Source: Methylobacterium marchantiae (GTDB lineage Bacteria > Pseudomonadota > Alphaproteobacteria > Rhizobiales > Beijerinckiaceae). From it: DNA of 64,000 nucleotides. Under the pieces are notes generated by a model, which saw only the letters and a list, made by a program, of their open reading frames with translations, was not told where the DNA came from and made no database searches. Positions within the stretch are counted from its first letter, which is position 1. Every line of letters begins with the position of its first letter. Below are positions 45,492-55,150 of the stretch, in pieces. The position numbers and the translations under genes are program-made. The DNA lies in NCBI RefSeq assembly GCF_022179405.1, contig NZ_BPQT01000006.1:1-64000 (forward strand), read 5' to 3'.

Positions 45492-46088
45492 ATGGCTCGC
45501 ATGAAATTCCTCTGCGACGCGGACCGCTGCATCGAGTGCAACGCCTGCGTCACCGCCTGCAAGAACGAGCACGAGGTGCCGTGGGGCATCAACCGCCGGC
45601 GCGTCGTCACGCTCAATGACGGCAAGCCCGGCGAGCGCTCGGTCTCCATGGCCTGCATGCACTGCACCGACGCGCCCTGCGCGGCGGTGTGCCCGGTGAA
45701 CTGCTTCTACACCACGGCCGACGCGGTGGTCCTCCATTCGAAGGACATCTGCATCGGCTGCGGCTACTGCTTCTACGCCTGCCCGTTCGGCGCGCCGCAA
45801 TATCCGAAGGTCGGGAATTTCGGTTCGCGCGGCAAGATGGACAAGTGCACCTACTGCGCCGGCGGACCCGAGCCAGACCTCTCGACAATCGAGTACGAGA
45901 AGTACGGCTCGAACCGCCTCGCCGAAGGAAAACTGCCGCTCTGCGCCGAGATGTGCTCGACCAAGGCGCTGCTCGCCGGTGACGGCGAGATGATCGCCGA
46001 GATCTACAAGCAGCGCGTGATCAAGCGCGGCTACGGCTCGGGCGCCTGGGGTTGGAAGACCGCCTATCGCGAAACCGTCGCCATCTGA
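45492..46088 (+). CDS. fdhB: Formate dehydrogenase, iron-sulfur beta subunit
   Basis: This 198-residue ferredoxin-like subunit passes electrons from FdhA to the cytochrome b subunit. Four [4Fe-4S] sites are visible: CIECNACVTACKNEHE, CMHCTDAPCAAVCP, CIGCGYCFYACP and CTYCAGG...CAEMCSTKALLAGDG. It lacks a signal peptide, so it would be co-exported with FdhA by the Tat route. The gap after fdhA is 12 bases. It corresponds to Fdh3B. Confidence 0.95.
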   Translation: MARMKFLCDADRCIECNACVTACKNEHEVPWGINRRRVVTLNDGKPGERSVSMACMHCTDAPCAAVCPVNCFYTTADAVVLHSKDICIGCGYCFYACPFGAPQYPKVGNFGSRGKMDKCTYCAGGPEPDLSTIEYEKYGSNRLAEGKLPLCAEMCSTKALLAGDGEMIAEIYKQRVIKRGYGSGAWGWKTAYRETVAI

Positions 46089-46133
46089 GCGACGGACAGC
46101 CAGTCAGCGGACGACTTTGGAAGGACAACGCCG

Positions 46134-47165
46134 ATGCGGCGCGGACCAACGCTCTTCAGGACCCTCGTCGCGGCAGCCGCGCTCACCGTGAGCGTCGGCG
46201 CGCTGTCGCCTGCGCTTGCCCAGCAGACGAAGGACGGCCTGAACCCGACCGGGCAGAACCCCACGGCGGAGTCGGTGAACGAGGAATTCCTGTTCAAGCA
46301 GGACCCCAAGATCACCGGCCGCATCAGCATCCCCGATCACAAGGCGGCCAACCTGATCCAGCCGGCCGGCCGTGATTATCGGGCCTTTCGGGAGAGCTGG
46401 CTGCCCTGGATCGGCGCTTTGGCCGTGCTGGGGATCATCGCCCTGCTCGGTGCCTTCTACCTGTGGCGCGGGCGGATCAGGCTCGAGCCGAATGCGGATT
46501 CGGGCAAGACGATCCTGCGCTTCGGCGGGTTCGAGCGCTTCACCCACTGGATGACGTCGAGCTGCTTCATCATTCTGTCCCTGTCGGGACTGAACTACAT
46601 CTTCGGCAAGCGCCTGCTCATGCCCCTGATCGGCGCCGACGCCTTCGGCGTCATCTCGCAATACGCCAAGTACAGCCATATCTATCTCGCGTGGCCGTTC
46701 ATGATCGGCGTCGCGCTGATGTTGGTCCTGTGGATCAAGGACAACATCCCCAACCGGATCGACTGGCAGTGGATCAAGGCCGGCGGAGGCTTCCTCGGCA
46801 AGGGCCACCCGCATGCGGAGCGCTTCAATGCCGGTCAGAAGATGGTGTTCTGGATGGTGGTGGGCTTCGGCTCAGCCATGAGCATCACCGGGCTGATGAT
46901 GATCTTCCCCTTCGCGCTCACCGACATCACCGGGATGCAGGTGATGCAGGTGGTCCACTCGCTGATCGGCGTCGCCTTCATCGCCGGCATCCTTGCGCAC
47001 ATCTATATCGGCACGCTGGGTATGGAGGGCGCCTACGACGCCATGGGCAGCGGGCAGGTGGATCTCGGCTGGGCGAAGGACCACCACGATCTCTGGGTGG
47101 CGAAGGAACAGGCGAAGACAAGGAACGATTCCCGGATCAGCCCCCATCAGGTTCCGGCCGAATAA
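46134..47165 (+). CDS. fdhC: Formate dehydrogenase, cytochrome b gamma subunit
   Basis: This 343-residue membrane subunit has an N-terminal signal (FRTLVAAAALTVSVGALSPALA), a periplasmic linker, a further hydrophobic segment (LPWIGALAVLGIIALLGAFYLW) and a four-helix cytochrome b domain. Haem ligands probably include His in FERFTHWMTSSCF and His in MQVVHSLIGVAF and LAHIYIGTLG. It anchors FdhAB and delivers electrons to the quinone pool or to a cytochrome. It corresponds to Fdh3C. Confidence 0.93.
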   Translation: MRRGPTLFRTLVAAAALTVSVGALSPALAQQTKDGLNPTGQNPTAESVNEEFLFKQDPKITGRISIPDHKAANLIQPAGRDYRAFRESWLPWIGALAVLGIIALLGAFYLWRGRIRLEPNADSGKTILRFGGFERFTHWMTSSCFIILSLSGLNYIFGKRLLMPLIGADAFGVISQYAKYSHIYLAWPFMIGVALMLVLWIKDNIPNRIDWQWIKAGGGFLGKGHPHAERFNAGQKMVFWMVVGFGSAMSITGLMMIFPFALTDITGMQVMQVVHSLIGVAFIAGILAHIYIGTLGMEGAYDAMGSGQVDLGWAKDHHDLWVAKEQAKTRNDSRISPHQVPAE

Positions 47166-47228
47166 GGTCGGACATCCTCCGGCATCGACGGCTTCCGCCG
47201 GCATTTCTCGAACGATCGGACGACGTCC

Positions 47229-47432
47229 ATGAAAGCCTTCATCATCGCCCTGATCGTCGCCGTCGCCATCGGCACGCTGGCCGCCACGGTCCTCAACGAG
47301 CAGCAGCGCTTCGCCTATCAGGCCTTCGCGACCTCGGGCGCGCGGGTCTCGGACCCGGCCGGCCACAGCAACCTCGTCGGGCCGAAATGGAACGGCGTGA
47401 CGCCCGAGCCGGAGAAGCCGTCGAAGTCCTGA
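47229..47432 (+). CDS. 67-residue membrane peptide of the formate dehydrogenase operon
   Basis: This short protein has one N-terminal hydrophobic segment (MKAFIIALIVAVAIGTLAAT) and a polar tail ending in a Pro/Lys-rich stretch (GVTPEPEKPSKS). It lies 63 bases after fdhC on the same strand. It could be a single-pass subunit with its tail in the periplasm, or an exported peptide. I know of no assigned function. Confidence 0.75.
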   Translation: MKAFIIALIVAVAIGTLAATVLNEQQRFAYQAFATSGARVSDPAGHSNLVGPKWNGVTPEPEKPSKS

Positions 47433-47560
47433 CGGATTTCCTCACGCCAACCGCCAAACGCAAAGCCCGCCGCTTTCCCGGACATCTGCAGCGTCAGCGG
47501 AAGGTGAGCCGGGATCCATGGCAGGACGTGCGGCGACAGCGGCTCGATAGCGTGGGTGAC

Positions 47561-47588
47561 GAAGCGCAGGCGCTGCGCGGCTTCTTTT
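47561..47588 (+). terminator. Candidate terminator of the formate dehydrogenase operon
   Basis: GAAGCGCAG and CTGC.G.GGCTTC form an imperfect stem (47561-47584, with a small 3' bulge) followed by TTTT at 47585-47588, about 130 bases after the last gene and before the convergent adenylyltransferase gene. Confidence 0.45.
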
Positions 47589-47662
47589 GCTAGGCCCTGG
47601 ATCGGGTTCCGCTTCGCTTCACCCGTTCGGGGAGGCCGGTGCGCGAGATCACCGTCCTTGGC

Positions 47663-48439
47663 TCAGATGCCCGTGCCATTCAGCGGGTTCGCTTCGTCCC
47701 AGCCATAACCGAGTGTCTCGAAGCGCATCGAGCGTGCGTCGACCATGAGCAGACGCCCCACCAGCGGCTCGCCGAAATCCGCCACCGTGCGGATCACCTC
47801 CATCGCCATCAGCGATCCCATCACGCCGGCGAGCGCCCCGAGCACGCCGGCCTCGGCGCAGGCGGGCACGCTGCCGGGCGGCGGCGGGTTCGGGAACAGG
47901 CAGCGATAGGTCGGGTTCGGGCGGCCGTCCGGGCCGGTCTCATGGGCCCGGATCGTCGTCAGCGTGCCGTCGAACTGCCCGAGGGCCGCCGTCACCAGCG
48001 GACGCTTCGCGTGAAAGCAGGCGTCCGACACCGCGTAGCGGGTCGCGAAATTGTCCGAGCCATCGGCCACCACGTCGTACTCACCCGCCAAGGCGACCGC
48101 GTTCTCAGCCGTGATCCTCATACGATGCGCTTCGATGCGCACATGCGGGTTGAGCCGGGCCACGGCGTCGACGGCGCTGTCGACCTTCGGCCGGCCGATA
48201 TCCGGTGTGCCATGGATGACCTGCCTCTGCAGGTTCGACAGCGACACCGTATCGTCATCGACGATGCCGATCGTGCCGATGCCGGCCGCCGCGAGATACT
48301 GGATCAGCGGTGCGCCGAGACCGCCCGCACCGATCACCAGCACGCGGGCCGCTTTCAGCCGCGCCTGTCCGGGCCCTCCGACCTCGCGCAGGACGAGGTG
48401 GCGGGCGTAGCGTTCGACTTCGTCGCTGGAGAAGGCCAT
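47663..48439 (-). CDS. moeB: MoeB/ThiF family adenylyltransferase
   Basis: This 258-residue E1-like enzyme has the nucleotide-binding GAGGLGAPLIQYLAAAGIG near residue 35, the DDDTVSLSNLQRQVIHG and DGSDNFATRY blocks, and RCLFPNPPPPGSVPACAEAGVLG. MoeB activates the MoaD C-terminus for sulfur transfer during molybdopterin synthesis; ThiF does the same for ThiS. The CxxC zinc pairs of E. coli MoeB are absent. Proximity to molybdoenzyme genes favours MoeB. The ATG at 48439 was chosen; ten upstream residues are not conserved-looking. Confidence 0.88.
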   Translation of the reverse strand: MAFSSDEVERYARHLVLREVGGPGQARLKAARVLVIGAGGLGAPLIQYLAAAGIGTIGIVDDDTVSLSNLQRQVIHGTPDIGRPKVDSAVDAVARLNPHVRIEAHRMRITAENAVALAGEYDVVADGSDNFATRYAVSDACFHAKRPLVTAALGQFDGTLTTIRAHETGPDGRPNPTYRCLFPNPPPPGSVPACAEAGVLGALAGVMGSLMAMEVIRTVADFGEPLVGRLLMVDARSMRFETLGYGWDEANPLNGTGI

Positions 48440-48551
48440 GGCCCTGAGATAGCCCCTGCCGCAGGGCATCGGAAGGCCGAGGCACCTGTATTTGCGTCAC
48501 CGGGCATCGCGGCCTATGCGCGACGCTGAAACGTCCCACCCCGCCGAGACG

Positions 48552-49754
48552 ATGCCCGTGTCCTCTCCCGATATCGCCGACCGCTCGCCCCTCGCTCTGG
48601 CTCAGGCGCTCATCCGCTGCCCGTCGGTGACGCCGGAGGAGGGCGGCGCCCTGCAATGGCTCGGCGGCGTGCTGGAGGCGGCGGGCTTCGCCGTCGAGCG
48701 CCCGTGCTTCTCGGAGCCCGGCACGCCGGACATCGACAATCTCTATGCCCGGATCGGGTCAGGCGCGCCCTACCTGCTCTTTGCCGGCCATACCGACGTC
48801 GTCCCGCCGGGCGCCGCCGACGCTTGGCGCCATGGGCCATTCGAGGGAGCGGTGTCGGACGGGATGCTCTACGGCCGGGGCGCCGTCGACATGAAGGGCG
48901 GGATCGCCTGCATGCTGTCGGCCGCCCTTGCCTTCGTCGCCGAGCGGGGAGGGGACTTTTCCGGCTCCCTCGGATTCCTCATCACCGGCGACGAGGAGGG
49001 GCCGGCCGTCAATGGCACGGTGAAGCTCCTCGATTGGGCCGGGGCGCGCGGCGAACGCTTCGACCATTGCCTCCTCGGCGAGCCGACCAATCCGTCGGCT
49101 CTTGGCGAGATGATCAAGATCGGCCGGCGCGGCTCGCTCACCGGCAAGCTCGTCGTCCACGGACGACAGGGCCACGTCGCCTATCCGCACAAGGCGGAGA
49201 ACCCCATCCCCGGCCTGCTGCGCCTCGCCTCCGCGCTCCTCGATCGGCCCCTCGACGGCGGGACCGCGCATTTCGACGCGTCGAATCTCGAATTCACCAC
49301 CATCGATGTCGGCAATCCCGCCACCAACGTCATCCCGGCGGAGGCGCGCGCCACCTTCAACATCCGCTTCAACGAGGGCTGGACCGCCGAGAGTCTGGGG
49401 GGCGAGATCCGGCGGCGCCTGGAGATGGCGGCCGGCAATGCGGTTCGGTTCACCCTCGACCTCCAGCCCTCGAACTCGCCGGCCTTCCTCACCGCGCCCG
49501 ACGCCTTCACCGATCTCGTCGTCGAGGCGATCGAGGCCGAGACCGGGCGTCGCCCGGTCCTCTCCACCACGGGCGGCACCTCGGACGCCCGCTTCATCAA
49601 GGATGCCTGTCCGGTCATCGAGTTCGGCCTCGTGGGCGAGACCATGCACCAGACCGACGAATGCGTGGCCGTGGCCGATCTCGACCGGCTCACCGCGATC
49701 TACGCGCGGGTGCTGGCCGCCTATTTCTCCGGGCGCTCGCCCTCGGGGAGGTAA
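48552..49754 (+). CDS. dapE: Succinyl-diaminopimelate desuccinylase
   Basis: This enzyme of about 400 residues releases succinate from N-succinyl-diaminopimelate in lysine and peptidoglycan synthesis. Metal ligands lie in [39 protein letters not shown] and the C-terminal [14 protein letters not shown]. The start is uncertain: ATG 48552 begins the family sequence closely, while ATG 48516 and a TTG at 48492 are also in frame. Its 3' end overlaps the convergent truA gene by 34 bases. Confidence 0.93.
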   Translation: MPVSSPDIADRSPLALAQALIRCPSVTPEEGGALQWLGGVLEAAGFAVERPCFSEPGTPDIDNLYARIGSGAPYLLFAGHTDVVPPGAADAWRHGPFEGAVSDGMLYGRGAVDMKGGIACMLSAALAFVAERGGDFSGSLGFLITGDEEGPAVNGTVKLLDWAGARGERFDHCLLGEPTNPSALGEMIKIGRRGSLTGKLVVHGRQGHVAYPHKAENPIPGLLRLASALLDRPLDGGTAHFDASNLEFTTIDVGNPATNVIPAEARATFNIRFNEGWTAESLGGEIRRRLEMAAGNAVRFTLDLQPSNSPAFLTAPDAFTDLVVEAIEAETGRRPVLSTTGGTSDARFIKDACPVIEFGLVGETMHQTDECVAVADLDRLTAIYARVLAAYFSGRSPSGR

Positions 49755-50497
49755 TCCACCCCCACGAAGGTGAGCCCCTGGGCCGGGGCCATCGGCCCGC
49801 AGCGGGCACGGTCGCGGCTCGCGAGGATGTCGGCCACGTCGGCGATGCTGAAACGGCCGCATCCGGCCATCATCAGCGTGCCGGCCATGGCGCGGACCTG
49901 ATGGTGCAGGAACGAGCGCGCCGAGGTCGAGATCACGATCTCCTCGAACAGACCCATCGTAACGCGCGCCACGTCGAGCTGTTCGAGGGTGCGGACGGGG
50001 CTGTTGGCCTGGCACTCGGCGGCGCGAAAGGCGGTGAAGTCGTGCCGGCCGAGCAGGCCCTGGGCGGCCTCGTGCATCGCTTCGGCATCGAGGGGCCAGG
50101 GCACGTGCCAGACATGAGCGCGGGTCAGTGCCGGCGGGCTGCGCCGGTTGAAGATGCGGTAGCGGTAATGCCGGCGGATGGCGGAATGGCGCGCATCGAA
50201 GCCGGGACCGACCCGCTCCGCGCCGACGATGGCGACCGGAAGCGGGCGCAGATGGGCGTTGAGGGCGTCGCGCACCGTGTCCGTGCGCCATTCTTTCGTC
50301 AGGTCGAGATGGGCGACCTGATGGATGGCGTGGACGCCGGCATCGGTGCGGCCGGCACAGGTCAGGCGCGCATCCTCGCCCGAGAAGCGTTTCACCGCGT
50401 CCTCGATGGCGCCCTGGACGGTGGGGTCTTCGGCCTGCCTCTGCCATCCGCAGAACGGGGCACCGTCATACTCGATGACGAGCTTGTAGCGGGGCAT
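49721..50497 (-). CDS. truA: tRNA pseudouridine(38-40) synthase TruA
   Basis: This 258-residue enzyme makes pseudouridine at positions 38-40 of tRNA anticodon arms. The catalytic Asp is in [11 protein letters not shown]; other family blocks are [12 protein letters not shown] and [14 protein letters not shown]. The ATG at 50497 is preceded by a strong AAGGAGG, deciding the start. fmt lies 25 bases upstream in transcription order, then def, forming a translation-related gene group. Confidence 0.95.
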   Translation of the reverse strand: MPRYKLVIEYDGAPFCGWQRQAEDPTVQGAIEDAVKRFSGEDARLTCAGRTDAGVHAIHQVAHLDLTKEWRTDTVRDALNAHLRPLPVAIVGAERVGPGFDARHSAIRRHYRYRIFNRRSPPALTRAHVWHVPWPLDAEAMHEAAQGLLGRHDFTAFRAAECQANSPVRTLEQLDVARVTMGLFEEIVISTSARSFLHHQVRAMAGTLMMAGCGRFSIADVADILASRDRARCGPMAPAQGLTFVGVDYLPEGERPEK

Positions 50498-50522
50498 CAG
50501 CCTCGCCTCCTTGCGGCATGGC

Positions 50523-51452
50523 TCACGGGAAACGCGTGCCGCGGGGAAGATGGGCGCCGCGGACGAAGTCGGCCCCGGTGGCGATGCCGCCCTTGCCGGC
50601 CCGGCGGAGTTCCGTGAGATGCACCGCGCCCTCGCCGCAGGCCACGGTCCCGTCCGCATCGAGCAAGGTGCCCGGCTCGCCCGCGCCGATCGACGGGAGG
50701 GCGCGCAGCACTTTCACCCGCTCCGCGCCCTTGCCGAGATCGGCCTCGAAGAAGGCGCCGGGAAAGGGCGAGAGTCCGTTGATGTGGTTGGCCACCTCGA
50801 TCGCCGGCTTTCCCCAGTCGATGCGGGCCTCCTCGTTGGTGATCTTGTGCGCATAGACCACGCCGTCCTCGGCCTGCGGCACGAGGGTCAGCCCCTCATT
50901 CTCCAGCTCGGCCAAAGCCTCGCTCATCAGCGCGGCACCGATCGGCATCAGCGCGTCGTGGAGGTCGCCGCCGCTCATGCCGGGCGCGATCGCCAGCTTC
51001 GCCTCCAAGGCGACAGGGCCGGTATCGAGCCCGGCTTCCATGCGCATGATGCCGACGCCGCTGAAGGCATCGCCCGCCATCACCGCGCGCTGGATCGGCG
51101 CCGCGCCGCGCCAGCGGGGCAGCAGCGAGGCGTGGAGGTTCAGGCAGCCATGGCGCGGCACGTCGAGGATCGCCTGCGGCAGCAGCATCCCGTAGGCCAC
51201 CACCAAGGCGACGTCGCAGGCATGCGACCGAAATTCGGCAAGGGCCTCCGGCGTCTTCAGGGTCGCGGGCGTGAGGACCGGCGCGCCGAGCCTGTCCGCC
51301 AGGGCGTGGACGGGCGACGGCCTCAGCGCCATGCCGCGCCCGGACCGTGCCGGCGCGCGGGTATAGACGGCGGCGATGTCGTGGCCGTCCTCCGCCAGGC
51401 GCGCCAGAGTGGCGACGGCGAAGTCGGGCGTCCCCATGAAGACGAGCCTCAT
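50523..51452 (-). CDS. fmt: Methionyl-tRNA formyltransferase
   Basis: This 309-residue enzyme formylates initiator Met-tRNA. The N-terminal formyltransferase domain has [16 protein letters not shown] and the cofactor and catalytic motif [20 protein letters not shown]; the C-terminal OB-like domain follows from about residue 205. It lies between def (upstream, 28 bases) and truA, a common alphaproteobacterial order. Confidence 0.96.
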   Translation of the reverse strand: MRLVFMGTPDFAVATLARLAEDGHDIAAVYTRAPARSGRGMALRPSPVHALADRLGAPVLTPATLKTPEALAEFRSHACDVALVVAYGMLLPQAILDVPRHGCLNLHASLLPRWRGAAPIQRAVMAGDAFSGVGIMRMEAGLDTGPVALEAKLAIAPGMSGGDLHDALMPIGAALMSEALAELENEGLTLVPQAEDGVVYAHKITNEEARIDWGKPAIEVANHINGLSPFPGAFFEADLGKGAERVKVLRALPSIGAGEPGTLLDADGTVACGEGAVHLTELRRAGKGGIATGADFVRGAHLPRGTRFP

Positions 51453-51480
51453 CGCGCGTACTCTCCGTGTCTGGACGGGA

Positions 51481-51999
51481 TCAGGCGTCCTCGCCGCGCT
51501 TGGCCGCCTTGACGAATTTCTTGATCACCCGGTCGCGCTTCAGCTTCGACAGGTGGTCGATGAACAGCACCCCGTCGAGATGGTCGATCTCGTGCTGGAT
51601 GCAGGTGGCCAGCAATCCGTCCGCGTCGATCTCGCGGGTCTCGCCGGTGAGGTCGCGGAAGCGCACGCGGACCCGGTCCGGCCGCTCGACCTCGCCGTAA
51701 AATTCCGGGATCGACAGGCAGCCCTCGTCATAGACGCGCTTCTCCTCCGAGGCCCACACGATCTCCGGGTCGAGGAAGACCTGCGGCTGCCGGTCGTTCT
51801 CGTCCTTCGACGTGTCGATCGTGACCACGCGCCTCGGGACGCCAACCTGAATCGCGGCCAAGCCGACGCCGGGGGCGTCGTACATCGTTTCCAGCATGTC
51901 GGCGACGAGGGTGCGGATTTCGCTGTCGATGGCGCCGACGGGGGTCGACATCTGGCGCAGGCGTGCGTCCGGCAGGATGACGAGGGGGCGGATGGTCAT
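51481..51999 (-). CDS. def: Peptide deformylase
   Basis: This 172-residue metalloenzyme removes the formyl group from nascent proteins. All three family motifs are present: [17 protein letters not shown] with the metal Cys, and QHEIDHLDG with two metal His and the catalytic Glu. The ATG at 51999 begins the family sequence [14 protein letters not shown]. It precedes fmt, and with truA forms a likely operon. Confidence 0.96.
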   Translation of the reverse strand: MTIRPLVILPDARLRQMSTPVGAIDSEIRTLVADMLETMYDAPGVGLAAIQVGVPRRVVTIDTSKDENDRQPQVFLDPEIVWASEEKRVYDEGCLSIPEFYGEVERPDRVRVRFRDLTGETREIDADGLLATCIQHEIDHLDGVLFIDHLSKLKRDRVIKKFVKAAKRGEDA

Positions 52000-52128
52000 G
52001 ACGTGGCCAGGTCTGTCGGATGGAAGGTGCCCGGCCTCCCAGTTTGGGGAGCCGGCCGGGCCAACCCCGCAGATAAGGTTTGCCGAAAGGCCGGTCAAAT
52101 CGGCGAAGGGCGTCGGGTGAGCGGGGCC

Positions 52129-52734
52129 TCAGAACGCCGTCCGGCTCCGGATCGCCGCCGAGAGCGTCCCCTCGTCGAGATAATCGAGTTCGCCGCCCAC
52201 CGGCACGCCGTGGGCGAGGCGGGTGACCTTGAGGCCGTGGTGGCTCAGCGATTCCGTCACGTAATGCGCGGTGGTCTGTCCATCCACCGTGGCGTTGAGC
52301 GCGAGGATGATCTCGCGGACTTCCCCGTTGCCTGCCCGGTCCACCAGGCTAGCCAAGTTGAGATGTTCCGGGCGCACCCCGTCGAGGGCCGAGAGGACGC
52401 CGCCGAGGACATGGTAGCGCGCTGTCACTGCGCCCGATCTCTCCAGGGCCCAGAGGTCGGACACATCCTCCACCACCACCAGGATCGAGGGGTCGCGCGA
52501 AGCGTCCCGGCAAATGGTGCAGGGATCGCTGGTATCGACGTTGCCGCATTCCCGGCACACGACGATGCGCTCGGAGGCCACCTTCATGGCGTCCGCGAGC
52601 GGTCCGAGCAGCGTCTCCCGCTTTTTGATGAGGTGCAGGGCCGCGCGCCGCGCCGAGCGCGGGCCGAGACCCGGCATGCGGGCGAGGAGCTGGATCAGGC
52701 GCTCGATCTCGGGGCCTGCAACGGCTTGAGCCAT
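52129..52734 (-). CDS. recR: Recombination protein RecR
   Basis: This 201-residue protein works with RecF and RecO in gap repair. It has the helix-hairpin-helix start ([17 protein letters not shown]), a zinc finger with four Cys ([18 protein letters not shown]), and a Toprim domain ([15 protein letters not shown]). It has no immediate operon partner; ybaB and dnaX, its usual companions, lie 2 kb away across pckA. Confidence 0.96.
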   Translation of the reverse strand: MAQAVAGPEIERLIQLLARMPGLGPRSARRAALHLIKKRETLLGPLADAMKVASERIVVCRECGNVDTSDPCTICRDASRDPSILVVVEDVSDLWALERSGAVTARYHVLGGVLSALDGVRPEHLNLASLVDRAGNGEVREIILALNATVDGQTTAHYVTESLSHHGLKVTRLAHGVPVGGELDYLDEGTLSAAIRSRTAF

Positions 52735-53076
52735 GCGTGTTCCGTCGGGCGGCGATGGCCGCGTGTTGATAGGGGCGTGTGGCGACCTCTCTTAGCCGGA
52801 TTTTTCCGTCGCGGCATGCGCCGCAACGCCACCCGGCTCTCCCTGGACGAGCGGAGTTGGCCCGGCTGACAAATCGCCCCGTTCGTCGGCGCATCCACCC
52901 TTGGTTCAATTGACGCGCTCCCTTCGCCGTCTATGCAAGACGGATCGATAGAGTGGTGAACCTGTGCGCGGCGGGCCTGACCGACTGCGCGGACACTTCG
53001 TCGAACCGGTCGGAGCATATCGGGAGACCGACCGAAACTTCGCGTAAGCGATCAGGTGTCTTGAGGAGTGACGGAC
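52735..53076 (+). promoter_or_regulatory. pckA upstream region with candidate promoter
   Basis: This 342-base divergent region between recR and pckA holds no recognisable gene. A plausible sigma-70-type promoter is TTGACG (52910-52915), a 16-base spacer, and TATGCA (52932-52937), leaving a leader of about 135 bases. GAGGAG at 53063-53068 is the pckA ribosome site. Confidence 0.45.
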
Positions 53077-54693
53077 GTGACAGATATCGGCGAGTTCAAC
53101 GCCAGCCATGGCGCCGAGACGATCGGCCTGCGCAACCTCAAGGCCGTCCACTGGAATTTCGAGACGCCGCGTCTCTACGAAGAATCGCTGAAGCGCGGTG
53201 AATCGCAGCTCGCCCATGGCGGCGCGTTGGTGGCGACCACCGGCACCCATACCGGCCGGTCGCCCAAGGACAAGTTCGTTGTCCGCGACGCAAACACCGA
53301 GAACGAGATCTGGTGGGAGAACAACGGCGCGATCACGCCCGAGCAGTTCGAGACCCTGTACCAGGACTTCCTCGGCCATGCCGAGGGGCGCGAACTCTTC
53401 GCCCAGGACCTCTATGGCGGCGCCGATCCGGCTCACCGTGTCCAGGCCCGGGTCTTCACCGAATTCGCCTGGCATTCGCTCTTCATCCGCAACCTGCTGA
53501 TCCGGCCCGATCGCGCGGCCCTGGCGGATTACGTTCCGGAACTGACGATCATCGACCTGCCGAGCTTCCAGGCCGAGCCGCATCGCCACGGCTGCCGCTC
53601 GAAGACCGTCATCGCCATCGACTTCACCCGTAAGATCGTCCTCATCGGCGGCAGCGCCTACGCCGGCGAGATGAAGAAGTCGGTCTTCACCTATCTCAAC
53701 TTCGTTCTGCCCGGCGCCGGCGTGATGCCGATGCATTGCTCCGCCAACGCGGCGCTCGATGCCGAGGGCGATTCGGCCCTGTTCTTCGGCCTTTCCGGCA
53801 CCGGCAAGACCACGCTCTCCAACGATTCCTCGCGCATGCTCCTCGGCGACGACGAGCACGGCTGGAGCAAGGACGGCATCTTCAACTTCGAGGGCGGTTG
53901 CTACGCCAAGACCATCCGCCTGTCGCGCAACGCCGAGCCGGAAATCTACGCCACCACCGAGCGCTTCGGCACGGTCATGGAGAACGTGGTGATTGATCCG
54001 ATGTCGCGTCGTCCCGATTTCGACGACGCGTCCCTGACCGAGAACACCCGCTGCGCCTACCCGCTCGATTTCATCGCCAATGCCAGCGCGACGGGGCGCG
54101 CCGCGCACCCGAAGAACATCGTCATGCTGACCTGCGACGCATTCGGCGTGATGCCGCCGATCGCCAAGCTCACCGGCGCGGAGGCGATGTACCACTTCCT
54201 CTCCGGCTACACCGCCAAGGTCGCCGGCACCGAGCGCGGCCTGACCGCGCCGGAAGCGACGTTCTCGACCTGCTTCGGAGCGCCGTTCATGCCGCGCCAC
54301 CCGAGCGTCTACGGCAACCTGCTGCGCGACCTCATCGCCCATCACGACGTCGATTGCTGGCTGGTGAATACCGGCTGGACCGGCGGCGGCGTCGGCACCG
54401 GACGGCGCATGCCGATCCGCGTCACGCGGCGCCTGCTCGGCGCGGCCCTCGACGGATCGCTGTCGAAGACCGAGTTCCGACGCGATCCCTATTTCGGCTT
54501 CGCGGTCCCGGTCTTCGTCCCCGGCGTGGAGCCGCATATCCTCCAGCCGGTGAAGACCTGGGGCAACAAAGCCGCCTTCGCCGAGACGGCGACGCGGCTC
54601 GTGTCGATGTTCCGCGAAAACTTCAAGCGTTTTGAGGCGCATGTGGACGCCGATGTCCGCGCCGCGGAGCCGGTTCAGGTGATCGCCGCCTAG
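53077..54693 (+). CDS. pckA: ATP-dependent phosphoenolpyruvate carboxykinase
   Basis: This 538-residue cytosolic enzyme converts oxaloacetate and ATP to phosphoenolpyruvate. Key blocks are [29 protein letters not shown], the P-loop [15 protein letters not shown], the metal-binding [24 protein letters not shown] and [15 protein letters not shown] 53077 was chosen because the GTG at 53068 overlaps the GAGGAG ribosome site. It would link the C4 acids taken up by DctA to gluconeogenesis. Confidence 0.96.
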   Translation: MTDIGEFNASHGAETIGLRNLKAVHWNFETPRLYEESLKRGESQLAHGGALVATTGTHTGRSPKDKFVVRDANTENEIWWENNGAITPEQFETLYQDFLGHAEGRELFAQDLYGGADPAHRVQARVFTEFAWHSLFIRNLLIRPDRAALADYVPELTIIDLPSFQAEPHRHGCRSKTVIAIDFTRKIVLIGGSAYAGEMKKSVFTYLNFVLPGAGVMPMHCSANAALDAEGDSALFFGLSGTGKTTLSNDSSRMLLGDDEHGWSKDGIFNFEGGCYAKTIRLSRNAEPEIYATTERFGTVMENVVIDPMSRRPDFDDASLTENTRCAYPLDFIANASATGRAAHPKNIVMLTCDAFGVMPPIAKLTGAEAMYHFLSGYTAKVAGTERGLTAPEATFSTCFGAPFMPRHPSVYGNLLRDLIAHHDVDCWLVNTGWTGGGVGTGRRMPIRVTRRLLGAALDGSLSKTEFRRDPYFGFAVPVFVPGVEPHILQPVKTWGNKAAFAETATRLVSMFRENFKRFEAHVDADVRAAEPVQVIAA

Positions 54694-54710
54694 ATTGTCT
54701 TGGTCACGAT

Positions 54711-54736
54711 CCGATCCCGGCTCGCTCCGGGATCGG
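54711..54736. terminator. Hairpin between convergent pckA and ybaB
   Basis: A perfect 10-base-pair stem CCGATCCCGG/CCGGGATCGG (54711-54720 with 54727-54736) closes a 6-base loop between the two convergent genes. It lacks a T run, but position suggests a bidirectional terminator. Confidence 0.65.
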
Positions 54737-54757
54737 ACGCCCGATCGGCGATGAGGA

Positions 54758-55078
54758 TCAAAACAGCTTCATGCCGGGTGGGATCGGCAGTCCCTTGGTG
54801 AGTTCGGCCATGTGCTCGGCCGCCACCTGTTCGGCCTTGCCGCGCGCGTCGTTGACGGCGGCGACGATGAGATCTTCGAGGATTTCCCGCTCGTCCGGGT
54901 TCATCAGGCTCGGATCGAGGGTAATGCCCTTGACGAGGCCCTTGGCCGTCATGGTGACGGCGACCGCACCACCGCCGGAGGCACCCTTCACCTCTACGGT
55001 TTCGAGTTCGGTCTGCAGGCTCGCCATCTTCTCCTGCATGGCCTGGGCCTGCTTCATGATTCCCATGAGGTCGCGCAT
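54758..55078 (-). CDS. ybaB: YbaB/EbfC family nucleoid-associated protein
   Basis: This 106-residue protein matches the YbaB/EbfC DNA-binding family: MRDLMGIMKQAQAMQEKM at the start, VEVKGASGGGAVAVTMTAKG in the sheet and LPIPPGMKLF at the end. It forms dimers that bind DNA. It follows dnaX by about 70 bases on the same strand, the usual arrangement. Confidence 0.95.
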   Translation of the reverse strand: MRDLMGIMKQAQAMQEKMASLQTELETVEVKGASGGGAVAVTMTAKGLVKGITLDPSLMNPDEREILEDLIVAAVNDARGKAEQVAAEHMAELTKGLPIPPGMKLF

Positions 55079-55150
55079 GGCTGAGCTTTCCGAAAGGTTT
55101 GGAGGCAGGGGACTATCAGATCGCCATTTAGGGTCCGACCCGGCGAAGCG

